This document shows positions 49,701 through 51,992 of a stretch of 64,000 nt of DNA, piece by piece. Position 1 is the first letter of the stretch, and every line of letters begins with the position of its first letter. The stretch covers positions 1-64,000 of the forward strand of contig JAFLEI010000023.1 of assembly GCA_017301975.1 (NCBI GenBank), given 5' to 3'. The notes below the pieces were generated by a model that ran no database searches, had not been told where the DNA came from, and saw only the letters and a list, made by a program, of their open reading frames with translations. Source of the stretch: Verrucomicrobiota bacterium (lineage in GTDB: Bacteria > Verrucomicrobiota > Verrucomicrobiia > Verrucomicrobiales > Verrucomicrobiaceae). The translations under genes and the position numbers were made by a program.

Positions 49701-51862
49701 ACGGGCGCCTGATCAAAGGTGGCAATGGTGTGCTCAGCCTGGAAGCGAACAACACTTACGCTGGCGGCACCTCGCTCGCAGAGGGCACTCTGATCGCACA
49801 GCAAAATGGCTCTTTGGGCAGCGGAGCCGTCGAAATCGGCACCACCACCGACACACGCTCCGCCGGCATGGCACTCTCTTTGGTCTTCCAGGGCAATACC
49901 CTCTCCAACTCGGTGACCTTTGGCAATGCCAACAGCGAAGGTGTTTCTGTGCTCAGCACCACCGCGACGACCACCACCGTCACAGGCAACGTGGAAATCG
50001 ACCGCGCGCAGGGCCGCAATGTCTTCTTGTCCGATAATTCGGGCTCCACAGTGACCTATCAGGGGGCCATCTCCGGCCTGGGTGGCTTCACGGTGATCGG
50101 CGGGGGAACCGTCGTGCTCGCAGGCGCGAACACCTATGGCTCACAGACAGGTGGCGCAGGCGCCGCCATCAGTGGTGGCACCGTGGTGCGGAATGGTACG
50201 TTGGTCCTTCAAAACGCTTCATCGCTCGGACAAAGCACCACCCTCGAATTGGGAGATTCCACCTTCACGCCCGCCTCGAACGGCAGTCCTTTGACGGCCG
50301 ATTACGCCACCAACGGGGCCTCCTTGCTCGGGGTGGAGAACACCTTCTCCACCGACGCCTCCAACATCGGCGGCTACGGCGGCGCCTTCCTGGCCACCGG
50401 CGGCGGGCTTTACAATACAGGCGTTCCTAATACCGGCAGTGGTGCCTTCTACAACGTCAGCCGCACCATTGATGGCGTGACCTTCAGCAGCGCAGACGTC
50501 GGCAACATCATCATCCTGGTGAAAGATGAAGTTGACCATCCTGAGCGCAATGGCCTCTACACCATCACCCAGATCAATGACGATCTGACCATGAATCTGG
50601 CCCGGGTTGACGGAGTCAATAATGCCGGTCTCCTGAGCCTGAATAACGTGCTGGCCTTTAACAGCTCTGCCAGCATGGTCTATGGTTCTCAGGTAATTGT
50701 GACCGGCGGGTCCTCCGCCGGCCTGGACTACTTCATGGCATCCCCAAGCGTCACGAATGTGAATGGAGCGGGAACTGATCCCGTCCTCTGGCTGCGGGAC
50801 CAGAGCAATGCGGATGTCACCCTCCGTATCGACAATGCCGCCATTACCACCGTCGGGCAGAACATTGACATCAATTACAATGGAGCTGGCTCCACCACCA
50901 TTGCGTCAGCAAATGCCGTGACATTCGCCGGAAATGTGACCTTGCAGAATCTCCTTGTGGCAGGGCAGGACAACAAAACTCTGACCATCGAGTCCACCAC
51001 GCCGAATTCAGGAACTGGAGTCGCCTTCACCGGGACTATCGGTGAAGCGAATGGGGCAGAGGATCTTCTCTATGTGACCAAAACAGGTTCCGGAGTCGCC
51101 ACCTTCTCTGGCAGCAACACCTACCACGGCGACACCACGGTTTCGGCGGGCACTCTGCTGGTGGACAACACCACTGGCTCCGGCACCGGCTTCGGCAGTG
51201 TGGTCGTCCAGTCGGGGGCCACACTTGGAGGCACGGGCAGCATTGCCCCTGGTGTCGGCGCTGGTCTCACCGTTCAGAACGGTGCCACTCTGATGGTTGG
51301 TGACATTGGCCATACCACCGCCAGCCAGCTCACTGTTGCGCTGAACTCCACAGGCACCACACAAACACACTATGATGTCTTTGGTTACCTGGTTCCAGGA
51401 GACCAGAGCTATGCCACTCTGGCTTCAGGCTCCACTCTCCAGTTGAATCTCTTCCTCAACCTCGGTGGCACGAACGATAACACTGAAGGTGACCGCCTGG
51501 TTTTCAACAACGTCGGCTCCTCCCCCTCCCTTATCACCATCGACGGATCGATTCTGAAAGTCGGCATCGGCGCGGGCAGCTCCTTGGATTCCACCAGCTT
51601 CAATGTGGGAGATTCCTGGAAGCTCATCGACTGGGGCAGCCTCACCCCCACCGGGACTTTCTACAACGTCAACGGCAGCGTCCTCACCGGAACCGATTTC
51701 ATGGATCTGCCCACGCTGAGTGGCGGCAGGTTCTGGGACATCAGCAACTTGTACACCACCGGCGTCATCGTGGTCGCCGTTCCTGAGCCTGCCCGGTTGC
51801 TTCTGCTGCTCTTCGGAGTTCTGGCCTTGGGCTGGCGCCGCCGCCGCAGACTGGCCGTTTGA
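19769..51862 (+). CDS. Giant autotransporter-associated beta-strand-repeat protein with PEP-CTERM anchor (about 10,697 residues)
   Basis: A single uninterrupted frame of 32,094 bp, roughly 1 MDa. The signal peptide is MKTLRRNRILLGWFMTVLVF followed by cleavage near A-T-P-L-Q-S-A. Residues about 275-360 resemble a PA14 domain. The bulk is Gly/Ala/Ser/Thr/Asn-rich beta-strand repeats of the TIGR02601 type (N-T-Y-(T/S)-G-x-T-x-(I/V)-x-x-G-x-L), expected to form a beta-solenoid stalk. Six longer modules contain S-x-I-G-A-S with A-A-N-L-V-I-N-G-G-T-L; about 19 copies of S-G-x-G-I-P-x-G-T-x-I-x-x-I occur, and a triplicated 49-residue unit lies at 38375-38800. The C-terminus, VPEPARLLLL then a hydrophobic segment then five Arg, is a PEP-CTERM sorting signal (V10671 on). 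No autotransporter barrel is present. It is followed 130 bp later by cassette genes A-D. Likely a surface adhesin or sheath (inference). The PEP-CTERM motif implies processing by an exosortase encoded elsewhere. Confidence 0.95.
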   Translation: MKTLRRNRILLGWFMTVLVFAMQVATPLQSATIYWTTDGKVSGEFGSGNWSTTDANWLATVPTNTAGTQVAWNNGAANTAVFLGSANVSITAPITLAGIQFEAANSLTATTGANSLTFVGGSPTITIKGDSSITDTVVGLNAALAGTQGLSIQFTDTATTAGAGRGILQLGVQNNNFASSLTGGITVGNKAELRVVANSTDLTTGKNPLGTNQVTLQAGSTLDLRGFNSTANGLSARVFNTNGTGDSAQVDFTKTAASLATDFFVTGTSFSTTTAPLGVQWVGKVDIGQAGAYTFFASVDDGAKIYIDGVLVLNNDGGKGATDLSSSAIFLASGSHDIRIDYVNGSGGGSLNLGYAGPDTNDSNGQIRKVIPSSSLHQADVNTVDGSSSALQFGNAVRLTGNAEISLSNTSLSSAAMGRLLLDTGVTLSVNAYDLLGETATVGNGGGFGKTLRFGGTSAAPTVFGTVGSGTGTGGTVTIASDMNVAFDGVVSDEGRAMTIQKTGAGWLYFNQTQSANTLGSTSSIQLIGTSVSQTGEYLASSYGTDGTLSGKASTLTTTSTSGLSVGMTVSGDGVPKGAVIIAIVDSTHFKVSGDASLVTTGTSLTFSKTPTLVLTGSSEVGSFDPIGSAKIVLAGGNLVLDSKGGSVAGAGPTFGNAVDVTADAVIQDVANTVATTLGGAITISSGKTLVLDAIAGGRPATDVGANLVLSGSITGDASTSIIIRSTQKNAGTTVTAIDALANGVVQQIGFASASGTVTLTGDNSGFAGQLVFEPGANLRVLGVSALNNKTFTMAGGTLQLLDNGNGTGGLQNLAFNHSITVTGNATLTVGPSSAAVSPFFNPAANKRAQISSLTVGSNVVTVANNNGYGLQVTGATTLTGSPTFTVNNATTSNNLVQGLELAGQVTGVGSIVKAGSGTMVLSNGTNTFGGTTAFAAFGNSGSTVLTVESASKVAAGELLSGAGISTANGGTRISSITTQNFVTSVASGQTTLTLVSGVSGFTTNMLVSGDGIPPGTRVVSAGDVSTTSSGFSGTNTVTVSDSSSFRVGMAVSGSGIPAGTYVAEILPGNQLRLSQNITVGNPTLVRHQVTLTNPVSTADTTLVLTQLNLNQALTAGLNGTTTVTGTSVINVTAGVLSFTSDGALGDSLNQVLVNTNSATTGLRADGTFHSNGRTFILNQTNNAIDVTAGNIFSMDSTFSFSNNSNNLQKNDAGTLVLSRPMTQGLPGLTSAWNGILTVGQGVVRVTNAAALGSAGSFNLGSSSGSSYTLVANVAAALELTGGITVGETLVFNPGNNITSNGINGAGALRSTAFGGTVQVLSSSTSSTTVTLVGAPPAMLVAGASFMGSTITAVNGSTITLASNANATISSATSQAYSLSGDNTYSGTITFSGPTNGDGTYRSATIGVDAGSTLHITGTMIGRVGTGGSGRASWFGFVGEGDGFIDTAMSYDGNLSFGTYSLVKAGTGNWTITAANAFPGQIVYVNQGALVLNGAGTLGTPGTNGGVGTVVLTPEATLTLDSTATKTDNRLGGRALSLYGGAINLTGNASETTSETVGALTVNAGQTTITLGSLGQQVSFVTGSVTRATNNGGITGTMLVRGLSGGSFQSSTGGFAFTGQTGAAGTFNKGIIPWVIVDPSASGSGTSFATADSVTGALRALNTTTEMVTTLTNNLNGNATPLNVLLSSNLGFASNAVVTSTLLNSLTINSLTLQGSGAVTLNAAQTLTLDSGGVLVLAGATNASISGSGIGRLGTSSNNQFVYYTLSDLSVGAAMFGVSAGLAKAGASTLTLATQQFYTGGTAVNEGVLKLAGGTNTIFYNSDFVLQGGSLDLNGNTQVLNLLRTNTTSAQGVNLVPDIGGTVINSSATLATLGLVNTGGSFSGSITGNISLVRSTSANSYTDWNIYSANTYTGPTILSGGRLQLLGTATLSNTSSITLNQSTLLLSNNNGNSILDQLVDNRINDSAAITLRGGMIQYRARFGSEGTEAFGSLTLAQGASVIDVAAPGTGINSSTATFTSLTQEAGSHGTLRFFNVTGNYGNSTARVFFDNINGVSAATVGAGLTNDIIGGWAVVEREFASYNPGTGVGALNSAGYAGYSTRDINSGIATDNIRLAYAAVTSTGVVGKNQLTVATTAGLQVGDAVLGSGIPVGAVVTSIIDGNNFTIDQNLGTANPTLTLPQTVTLTGNRTINSLAMVVSGNSTLDLGGFTLNLASGGLIASQGFDLINPTVNVVTSSTSSNTVLLASMPNTLTIGSSILGSTVTAINGLTITLASNASANIAASTAVNFVSSLVMPIVIGNGNLTAGAGAADLYLHALGYVNGNGNVYGRNVFVGANIVDNGTGPVTLVIDGTEGRGVTGGLLSGYRTNQVVLSGNNTYSGGTYVNAGFVVANSTTGRAFGSGNVTITGGGSTNGSTFQERTTTVMLGAADQINTTATLNMLGGSVFELNNFNQTLGGLVFDNTGGNSPTVFLGDGVLTLNGNVTATSTNLGAVSTIAGAGIVVTGTIGSNLVTLVSGNMSNLAVGSPMVGGNFAGGTVVTGISGTKITLSANAINGNAGAGFSNFVSYTTSGTVALGAGSHTFDIAPVMANGVNLAPLLSTLNIASVMTGNASIIKTGAGLLQLSAANTFTGGVSMQNGSLLFSTGSVYNAGTPGVVSAGPIGSGTLTMSGSNNLTLLSSTSLSIGNAVTFDAGFSGEFRFDSTVSTGTNLTLSGLVTLPGAVTINVINPGMTAALGQITRVGPNGNIVINKTGLGTLSLGAVTAGNSITLNMNGGNLSLLNDGDGTGSRQVIDSAITVVSTQALNLTVGRAGTVYAPLFTSAANKTIQIAGSTGTTFTNGVLSVTNNVGYGLEITSNVTLGANQAINVSAASASTQIQGLTLSGVVSGPSGITKVGAGALVLGNASNSFTGLIDIQGGIVAVSSNGALGNASNNILLNVNAATGVGLRATGTFATSRLITLNQASNAIEVTAGNTLTLNTAFGLGSVSNALQKNDNGTLELNASNSTWTGILTIAAGAVKVSNASALGTVAGGTVVTGSGAALQLNNVSIGAEPLSINGSGINNGGALQAVSGTNVYAGAITLTNATTAPTTIGADSGTTLTLTGGISGAQNLIFAGAGNITSTTVGIGGVASITKMGSGMFTLGVTSGSFGGSLIISEGTFRINSGVTIGGTGTILVQGPSGVLDLQGGLAHMTGARALTLTGGTVNISGATGSSQVLGTLTTNRGMTNIINFGAATGTNTLTFSNLVLNGDSSLNFTGTLNSTTNKIVFSSTPGMINSIIQRALVNGTDFATYNGSGGSGNVQAFTAYNTSNSIDSLGSTSNATLLLTSANPTFTGSTNRAANAIKLSGSGINLGGDLTAQGVTLTLSAGAILNVGGNNVINVPRLNFVNPGNNNAATQAYVAVGDTTTLTINSLLTGGAGFVKDLPGTLILNAPANRAGVANISGQILTGNFVINAGKVVLGGGNNTLTPNQFLIVATGATLDLNGTSQFAFGTRGDSASLQGNAGTFTNSSASKAALILGADNGGFNFGGVIKQEVGAGAMSFLKSSPQQYNFLNANTYSGATVFAGGVNVLADGGMLTNTSSIGVNYAYFRLDDNVNFTLANRVNINADITLKGGSLVYQGRTQTETSQSVGNVILAEGYNMIQSANGGTGINSATFNILSLSRTAGSTATLRLPDNGIGAIGNNGRILITTLNGVLTSTNTGGVNINSGGLVNGLIGPWAVVDREFASYIADLGVGRLNQTGFAGYSINTLNGTPIATDNIRVTANVGPLLSDTTISTLAINPSGALASIDLGGKKLTLQGGGLLMALSAANRSIIIGNGSITAGTLNTDSDLYVHVLPYGQLGSSTVINADITNNGTGKVRLIMSGSDGQANLTLNGTNTYTGGTVINGGVLIIGATGSIAGGGITVSGGYQSGSGILVQTAGGVIDSSNLLTIDGNGIAVLTGTQTLKGLVFNGSGGGTASPTVTSSDGVLTIGTSGVVSNPFNPAAAPLLTGRVDFGTTANSVTVTTYDFDGFTNFAPTTPGLVLGGLVGSGGGITKYGAGVLQINQSAFTGTLTVVNGNIQSGAFNSGSRFATLDLQAGTSLNLNGQTTLWGGLSGSGSIFNSVANAPTLTVGYNNSDTTFSGQINRFNDGVPNSVFLTKVGTGNLTITGTQNALNGSSGTFTIAAGTVTYSGAGTALMPATTVWKGGTLVLDNTLTNLNNRLASPLTGTPSSTLNISGGTLNILGNASAATVENLTTLTVANGAGAINLLPTATQGILVNVTNLSGLSTGGSLVLRSNFNAVGVTGSAAGFGNIFVSSYPNIGGQATTGNGNGTALMVIRPDVIGQASGKVTVTSSAIDSNTVTVSSVPAYLGVGSSLLGQTVVSISGTTITLSGDANQAISSATDVGYDGSYSFVTRDSVSGYLRPLAENEMSTTLANLSQNNFSLNYNGTITSDRSNVNSVRLMSGGGIGLASSAGYTVDAFGINSRWGGNLAQGGVLTEFVRTGGIIALEGNTGITTSGLGSYTGWMNIFVMGDNTTLNISSILWNISGGIVKAGSGTLNLSTRGYNYGTTIVNEGTLILSGADNSVGVVRPDLTTGAITAAYTHLYVNGGKLDLNGGSAMVGNLGTANSLPVGGEITNSSSKEVMLTTTTGSLTFGGSLTGNLGLTKTGNSTLNLSNFNTYTGATVVRGNTLNLQDSGTLSGTSSVSVKYSALQWDNRGLNPLDASNPVRISANVPLSLMGGTFTIQGGGSADTTVAFDNVSILRGGSIINVFPAVNAGSTVQLTIGNLIRNDADRSVINFVSNVGMGGTGNNNNASVLLSTINGVGFSQSQLTNKLIGGWAVVNGNSFATYLDGVGVGELGSTVGGNIFAGGNAFQAYDGFDLSASTTQATYNINDSSNRTLTLSKTVNSLRSGGGTITLGNSTTAVTLDLAMGLLTNTGGMAIVSGNAASALTSSGSDLFVFVNQGTTSLNTKITGNIGLVKSGGGALTLSPGSGVSNNYTGTTYVNQGTLNLNGSAGTIVIPGDLVINNATVTMSNGNMFNATTGQIAATSNVTLNGGSTLNLFNYSGATTTTLNSLVFSNDGGTVNPAVRFNAPGALHTLVLSATNAITVVNDNTGTTPLIAAATNSAANSLLKFTAAAPVIDVSGLSPVGLVITTVMTTNGGAINKVGDGSLALFGNSTYSGGFNLKEGTLIFGINTSGAPGALTGGAIGTGVLTIGGTNPADSPVIQAANRVGFAATTTNLSATVTVNTGSTPSSLGLTLGQGVAGSGIQAGTFITGLGATTFTMSNVEYSNNTNNSLRVSTVVGNAVNLVGNFTFGGDSPTWSAAYDLTLTGGVNLGNATRTITVSSPFGTGYISGKVTSGAGSVGLIKDGAGVLVLANSGNDWTGATVINGGVLVLGTYAAGTNDLVIPDNSAVSIAAGAMLDMAGRSETIGSLSGAGVVINSHHDLSGFTNLTSTLTVGRDNTNTEFSGVLTSVTTNRLALTKEGTGTLTLSGSFSNYAGITTINGGAISVKTLGNGGSVSGIGAASNAASNLVLNGGTLKYTGVATSTDRSLTIGSGGATIDASGLGALSIVTGTVTTLAYGTSNEARSLTLTGTANSTLVNLFGKIIADNGSGKTTLTKNGTNTWALNAANTYTGATAVNAGALSLTGGSLSNTAISVANGATLSVLTTGAYSAGSTATAAAGASLNLGAGSTFTMANNDSAGTFSLLQGSSFVGSGLTIGSTNVNDPKVRMLFDIGSGSNSTDTIVVSRGVTLNQSGATIAILPQSGIGSLTIGQHDLITFLSGGLTANGTLTLLNNALILGANGYNLALQQLADRIVLNVTTATFQDAYWKGASDTSWDTSANWFTTAAGTTQLVGIPGAFTNVYFNTTGVTSSFNTSLLTDRTIASLNFLSGATGSITISNNTLTLIGAGITTQSGTGAHTINSNVRILSNQTWTINSANALTVNGVLSDDLFGFSLTKAGTGTLLLNNASNTYSGATVITGGVLAVTSLANGGSASGIGISGDEAANLVINGGTLRYVNTSGTASSTSRLFSLGLGSSGNKIEASGTYIDGTHTGALSFTGTGAMAFVGGAGARTLTLGGTNTGLNTLVLALGDSASGVAGITSLTKTDSGTWVLAPNNAVVGLAGVIAGSAPTVVTQTSTDGLIINQLVSGAGIAPGTYITAILSPTSFQLSQAAVVPTSENLTISGADTSGLVVNSTKTDADGTVNPSGAYTVTSILPSDTMTVSWNGETLTVSVPDTSGLVVGSTVDRTGAADPNGIYTISSIDSDNGSIVISTPPANVTLTGVSTAGLSVGTRVDAQGNPDVNGLYTVASIQAPNSFVITAPVTEQTFVLNAAPGNGYTGVTTITGGVLVTDDIKLGGIASGIGASAKAAGNLVINGGTLRYTGSGATTDRLFTIGGTNGATLDASGTGALIFSNGFPLAFTGSGTRTLTLTGTSAASIINILTPSISNGGTGQTTALTKSGSNTWQLGNSNSYTGVTTITGGVLQVGVLANGSSNSSIGASTNAAANLVINGGTLRYTGGTVSTNRSFSIGTAGGTIEASGTGALTLSSTSAMGFSGAGTRTLTLGGINTGANSLSAVIGDNAGAATSLVKSGTGNWVISAVNTYTGTTTVNGGNLQVGTTATQSTGFGATTVNSGGSLSGAGIIKGTQGTLANTFLDGTNHVFNSGSTLTPGTGFGNNVGSLTFNGNLTLQTGSTANFQIASATLNGGAGLLSSLLTGTYDTLGGYRDLNLAAWDATAITAGRTDFITVNGMLTLSGTTFVVQDLNNYLTLATSTGKAQSGDIFNLGNWTGLGDLSTFNVGENYRSGGTGGGNLLLPTLGGGLVYDVSLFSTYGIILTITRPGTIPVLMNNFNLDRSTSWNSVAAWLPSAVPNSIGAIVNLTTNIGTSVNLNAALTLDGSKTVGILVVGDQNNTNHFEIAQGSGGSLIFNNGDYGKALLSKVQSNSTTVGADVISAPVQLASNLSINSNAGGAASRIDISGSISQTAGSTFGLDIMGPGRLTLSGQTANTYTGLTTVFSRGFGDATNPQLVLAKTTTSMSTVTISSVQVSAASTTSGSTTVNLTSGNTNNFYVGMVITGNPNIPSGATITQINSSTQFVISAAASTTATTNTTFDVRQLVNVTNTAGFYAGMVINGNPSIPDGTVVLAVKNGTQLVLSKAATSTSTTTTTYGTYVANGTILGDLKLGNVSMGGLGSTLVHLGADEQIADTALIRFDAGFGGDSPSNNGNNSYWKLMGFNETVRGLSDFTASGVVENLEGENQSSNSTLTLNTSGVNYYNGFIRDRANNTGTGVLNLVVAGNGTQVLALGNISYSGSTTINSGATLVLESTTSFGNGVGGAAAAAIGAQTITNNGTLGMRITNGGTWSFARAISGTGALVRDGGTGTLNFNTVGSTFGAGIKVLEGGTTNFNSSTTTVTGGGFYISGKQNLTVVNWGGNVNVQGGGLTIFGNGNNVTSGAILSVTSSSTVTGAINLVGGDLRLEGSGSLSGVTSVLISGSGALADGNTFQGLRIKNTSATAVNRITDSAAIVMNGGQITLQGVGTGSENFSETLGTLSFTGGSNRIVSEKATAASNLLTFASLGSRAAGSTAIFNSIRSNADTGGVIAFTTAPTLTNNILGGWAVRLTSTGYEWATVTSQTVNSSSVNAVTGLASGLYTAASSNTFDSWSGFGNNNVKVTAPQASSAVTSTSTRTVNSLNIQSTSGLTININPVTSQATNTLIINSGGILATQATHTIAGGRLTAGTYSGSLNPYELIFQLPTNQLNVTSAIVNNGANIVSLVKSGAGTLVLNPTVSAVVQTMNPNNTTVTLNTGSFTTDIPIGSTVTGAGIPAGTTVVGLIGNNQVVLSQKPTSAISTTLTFGVLNTYTGKTYINDGVLQITRESDLGANPLTYQADQLTLNGGVLRASTNLIFNDANRGITLGTADGYFRVATNSTLTIGGANSINGDVGSLIFAPDASSLGVLLITGNNNLAGGLETNGAQVTGTGTLASTFVTGGTTVTVTTTAGLEVGATITGDGIPEGAVITSIIDGTTIEISAAAVGDGTNQNLVYSGFNAVKLTGNNTIGFIRMIGSTIALLGNNTLTNDILVSSGLLRLGGSNQFNGTLTNNGGEVRLESNNGLVSSNGGYTVVTDGTFNLNGFSTTVAKITGTGTVTNNGTGTSTLVVNASDNFTFNGVISDGAVSYGVMSLTKNGNGILTLANGNSYSGPTVINGGGLRVSALGFGGQNSSIGNSSNDAANLVLNGGALRFFNNAATFTDRSFTLGVGDSAGAIIADGTLIGATVTFGFNDQSPDVAFVGTGSRTLTLGGGNRGENTFSLKLGDGTGGATSLNKIGNGTWVLGSTSTYTGETVIMAGVLAATANGAFGASGGAGIIIAGGTNGSNLIGNQNATLDLRNVNYSTVQTMYLAGGTLATTIGNSSWAGSVFVNANSTILVQQGTSLNLQGTLGGNGNVTQIGGGMLILSGQADLTTRNSLPSFNVTNHTVQAGTLRLDYTTNNSSKLSDTGALVLGGSRFGGTLELLGGSHVESVSFVQLNAGDNRISRLSGSSILRMNGIGRGAGATINFSANDIASTDTNNTVGILGSWATVGTSDWATKSSFNEALVDTKSTTAGDLMIRAYTDYTSNAVDNDWVISSTTGNMNFVANTTQTDRTANTLRFYSPVGGGGVSTVTLNGTNSLQGGAILVSPNMGGSAALIDGTGMLTTGRVSGTVNDLLIIQNNVTAPFEISASIIDNTASRADRVATIVSGSNLVRNVNGADLAVGMLVTGSGIAAGTTITALSSVANVTITSASGSTVTVSSVPSNLFVGATVLGRTVTAINGSTLTLDGTVNEAISGSTTREFQTNTITLSANTTASATQNLQFNQDRSGTTTAGSTTVTGLNGTDGTNGLFVGMKVSGLGIVDGTTITAISANSTITLSNAAVAGAGTGTLTFSQVTGLAKSGLGNLILSGMNLFTGVTTLNAGVTTIQSLGIEGYNAGTQMITNLTSLGRTATLTDTTGLTIGTLVSGGEIPSGVTITAINSPTTITLSNGALVTTTGANLNYDSSAITAKTGAISATTTVNSATITVASGTAGLSVGQTVSGTGIPTDGGTVVILSIINGTQITIGVLNGGGNAASLATASGTTNLTFGNNTSLFTGTLATNTQSGALITVGSTLGLTVGQTISGNGIPGGSTIVRILDQNTIEISNPVTTTGQNNLSFGASTSIGATLLATTTNGDFRITVPTTANLSVGELVSGPGIPLGATITKIINGTTIEISVAAISTGSNTLVFAGPASSLGASRNALANLVFNGGTLQFNGASASSDRGFTINQTAVWDVGNAYTVLTLGGNYTTPGNQDDYSIVKIGAGTLSLLGTSFGGYGITSLVVGDGTLKLSPAFNDQYIRNDVGSLTMAGGTLDIQSISGRTTTQNIIGTLNITEGSSRIRVTGSSGSGTFLNLQDVNTPSPINFEKGGTVLFEVNGGALVAQITLSGRALLDVGVLMPRALFTINSTLNPGINNFAFVDSSTNILTGSDIKGAHTFKSNPADWLATYNISDGALLEESFSGSTVAGASVNTILLTNNSTSSAGDTSTSSTLVTRVPGVDRLKVGELVRGNGIADGTFITAIDVVNKTITLSQAPTLANVPATLYAFTVPTVTGTIVAGDYTITNIYDARLKVGMNISGPGIPSGSMIYSIDASARTITIVNGGPSGVFTQSGTDLTFYSENLATLPVELNSSVVTITDTLTIASGAILQSTHSGIHQNSIVGGVLTSGLANTDGTTADLIIYNWNPLTALTISSSISNNSSAGLLVNLVLSGNGTTALSGSNTYTGTTYLQGGVMRLDSADALPANSHLRIDGGVVGLNSGDFTRSLGTGSTQVDWTSSGGFAAYTTNRTVNIGGSGGTLVWGLNGFVPDNDSLILGAQDANSTVIFANGIDLGRKSRLVEVISGRGTVYTSPGVLAADASITGVLSGSDGRLIKGGNGVLSLEANNTYAGGTSLAEGTLIAQQNGSLGSGAVEIGTTTDTRSAGMALSLVFQGNTLSNSVTFGNANSEGVSVLSTTATTTTVTGNVEIDRAQGRNVFLSDNSGSTVTYQGAISGLGGFTVIGGGTVVLAGANTYGSQTGGAGAAISGGTVVRNGTLVLQNASSLGQSTTLELGDSTFTPASNGSPLTADYATNGASLLGVENTFSTDASNIGGYGGAFLATGGGLYNTGVPNTGSGAFYNVSRTIDGVTFSSADVGNIIILVKDEVDHPERNGLYTITQINDDLTMNLARVDGVNNAGLLSLNNVLAFNSSASMVYGSQVIVTGGSSAGLDYFMASPSVTNVNGAGTDPVLWLRDQSNADVTLRIDNAAITTVGQNIDINYNGAGSTTIASANAVTFAGNVTLQNLLVAGQDNKTLTIESTTPNSGTGVAFTGTIGEANGAEDLLYVTKTGSGVATFSGSNTYHGDTTVSAGTLLVDNTTGSGTGFGSVVVQSGATLGGTGSIAPGVGAGLTVQNGATLMVGDIGHTTASQLTVALNSTGTTQTHYDVFGYLVPGDQSYATLASGSTLQLNLFLNLGGTNDNTEGDRLVFNNVGSSPSLITIDGSILKVGIGAGSSLDSTSFNVGDSWKLIDWGSLTPTGTFYNVNGSVLTGTDFMDLPTLSGGRFWDISNLYTTGVIVVAVPEPARLLLLLFGVLALGWRRRRRLAV
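20600..20845 (+). other. PA14-like domain in the giant protein
   Basis: The encoded residues include GVQWVGKVDIGQAGAYTFFA, then SVDDGAKIYIDGVLVLNNDG, then SGSHDIRIDYVNGSGGGSLNLGY broken over the expected strands. The order (D-x-G-x-x-(L/I)-x-(I/V)-D-G-x-x-V, then G-x-H-x-(I/L)-x-(I/V)-x-Y) is the PA14 pattern, a carbohydrate-binding fold in many adhesins and glycosidases. It lies near the distal (N-terminal) end of the protein, suited to ligand contact. Confidence 0.8.
38375..38800 (+). repeat. Three tandem 49-residue units in the giant protein
   Basis: Units begin at 38375, 38522 and 38669, exactly 147 bp apart. Each starts with (D/S)-T-(S/A)-G-L-x-V and continues with x-S/T-x-V/K-D, then (N/S)-G-x-Y-T-(V/I)-x-S-I. 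The first is the most diverged. The exact period with diverged sequence indicates old tandem duplication. A relative (N-G-L-Y-T-I-T-Q-I) occurs once more near 50550. Confidence 0.8.
51779..51859 (+). other. PEP-CTERM sorting signal of the giant protein
   Basis: V-P-E-P-A-R is followed by LLLLLFGVLALGW and then RRRRR-LAV at the extreme C-terminus. This is the tripartite signal (PEP motif, hydrophobic helix, basic tail) recognised by exosortases, which cut and transfer the protein to the envelope. Confidence 0.92.
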
Positions 51863-51928
51863 GCCAGTCTGGGCTCCGGCCGCTGTGAAATCCCCTGATC
51901 TTGGCTTTGTGTTTACATGATAAATACC

Positions 51929-51976
51929 TTGTCAGGTGGATGCGAATTCATTATTATCGCTTCATAAATCGATAAT
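51929..51976 (+). promoter_or_regulatory. Promoter with overlapping palindrome ahead of the cassette
   Basis: TTGTCA (51929-51934) and TATTAT (51952-51957) lie 17 bp apart, each one mismatch from consensus. A perfect inverted repeat, ATTATCG (51953-51959) / CGATAAT (51970-51976), overlaps the -10 box and the expected start of transcription. This is a classic position for a repressor operator. The region is sharply AT-rich compared with the genes on both sides. A Shine-Dalgarno AGGAG follows at 51982-51986, six bases before the ATG. Confidence 0.7.
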
Positions 51977-51992
51977 TTACCAGGAGCTAATC

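Noticed and set aside
19769-51862. A classical autotransporter (type V secretion)
   Set aside because: Despite the repeat family name, the C-terminus is a PEP-CTERM signal and no beta-barrel translocator is present.
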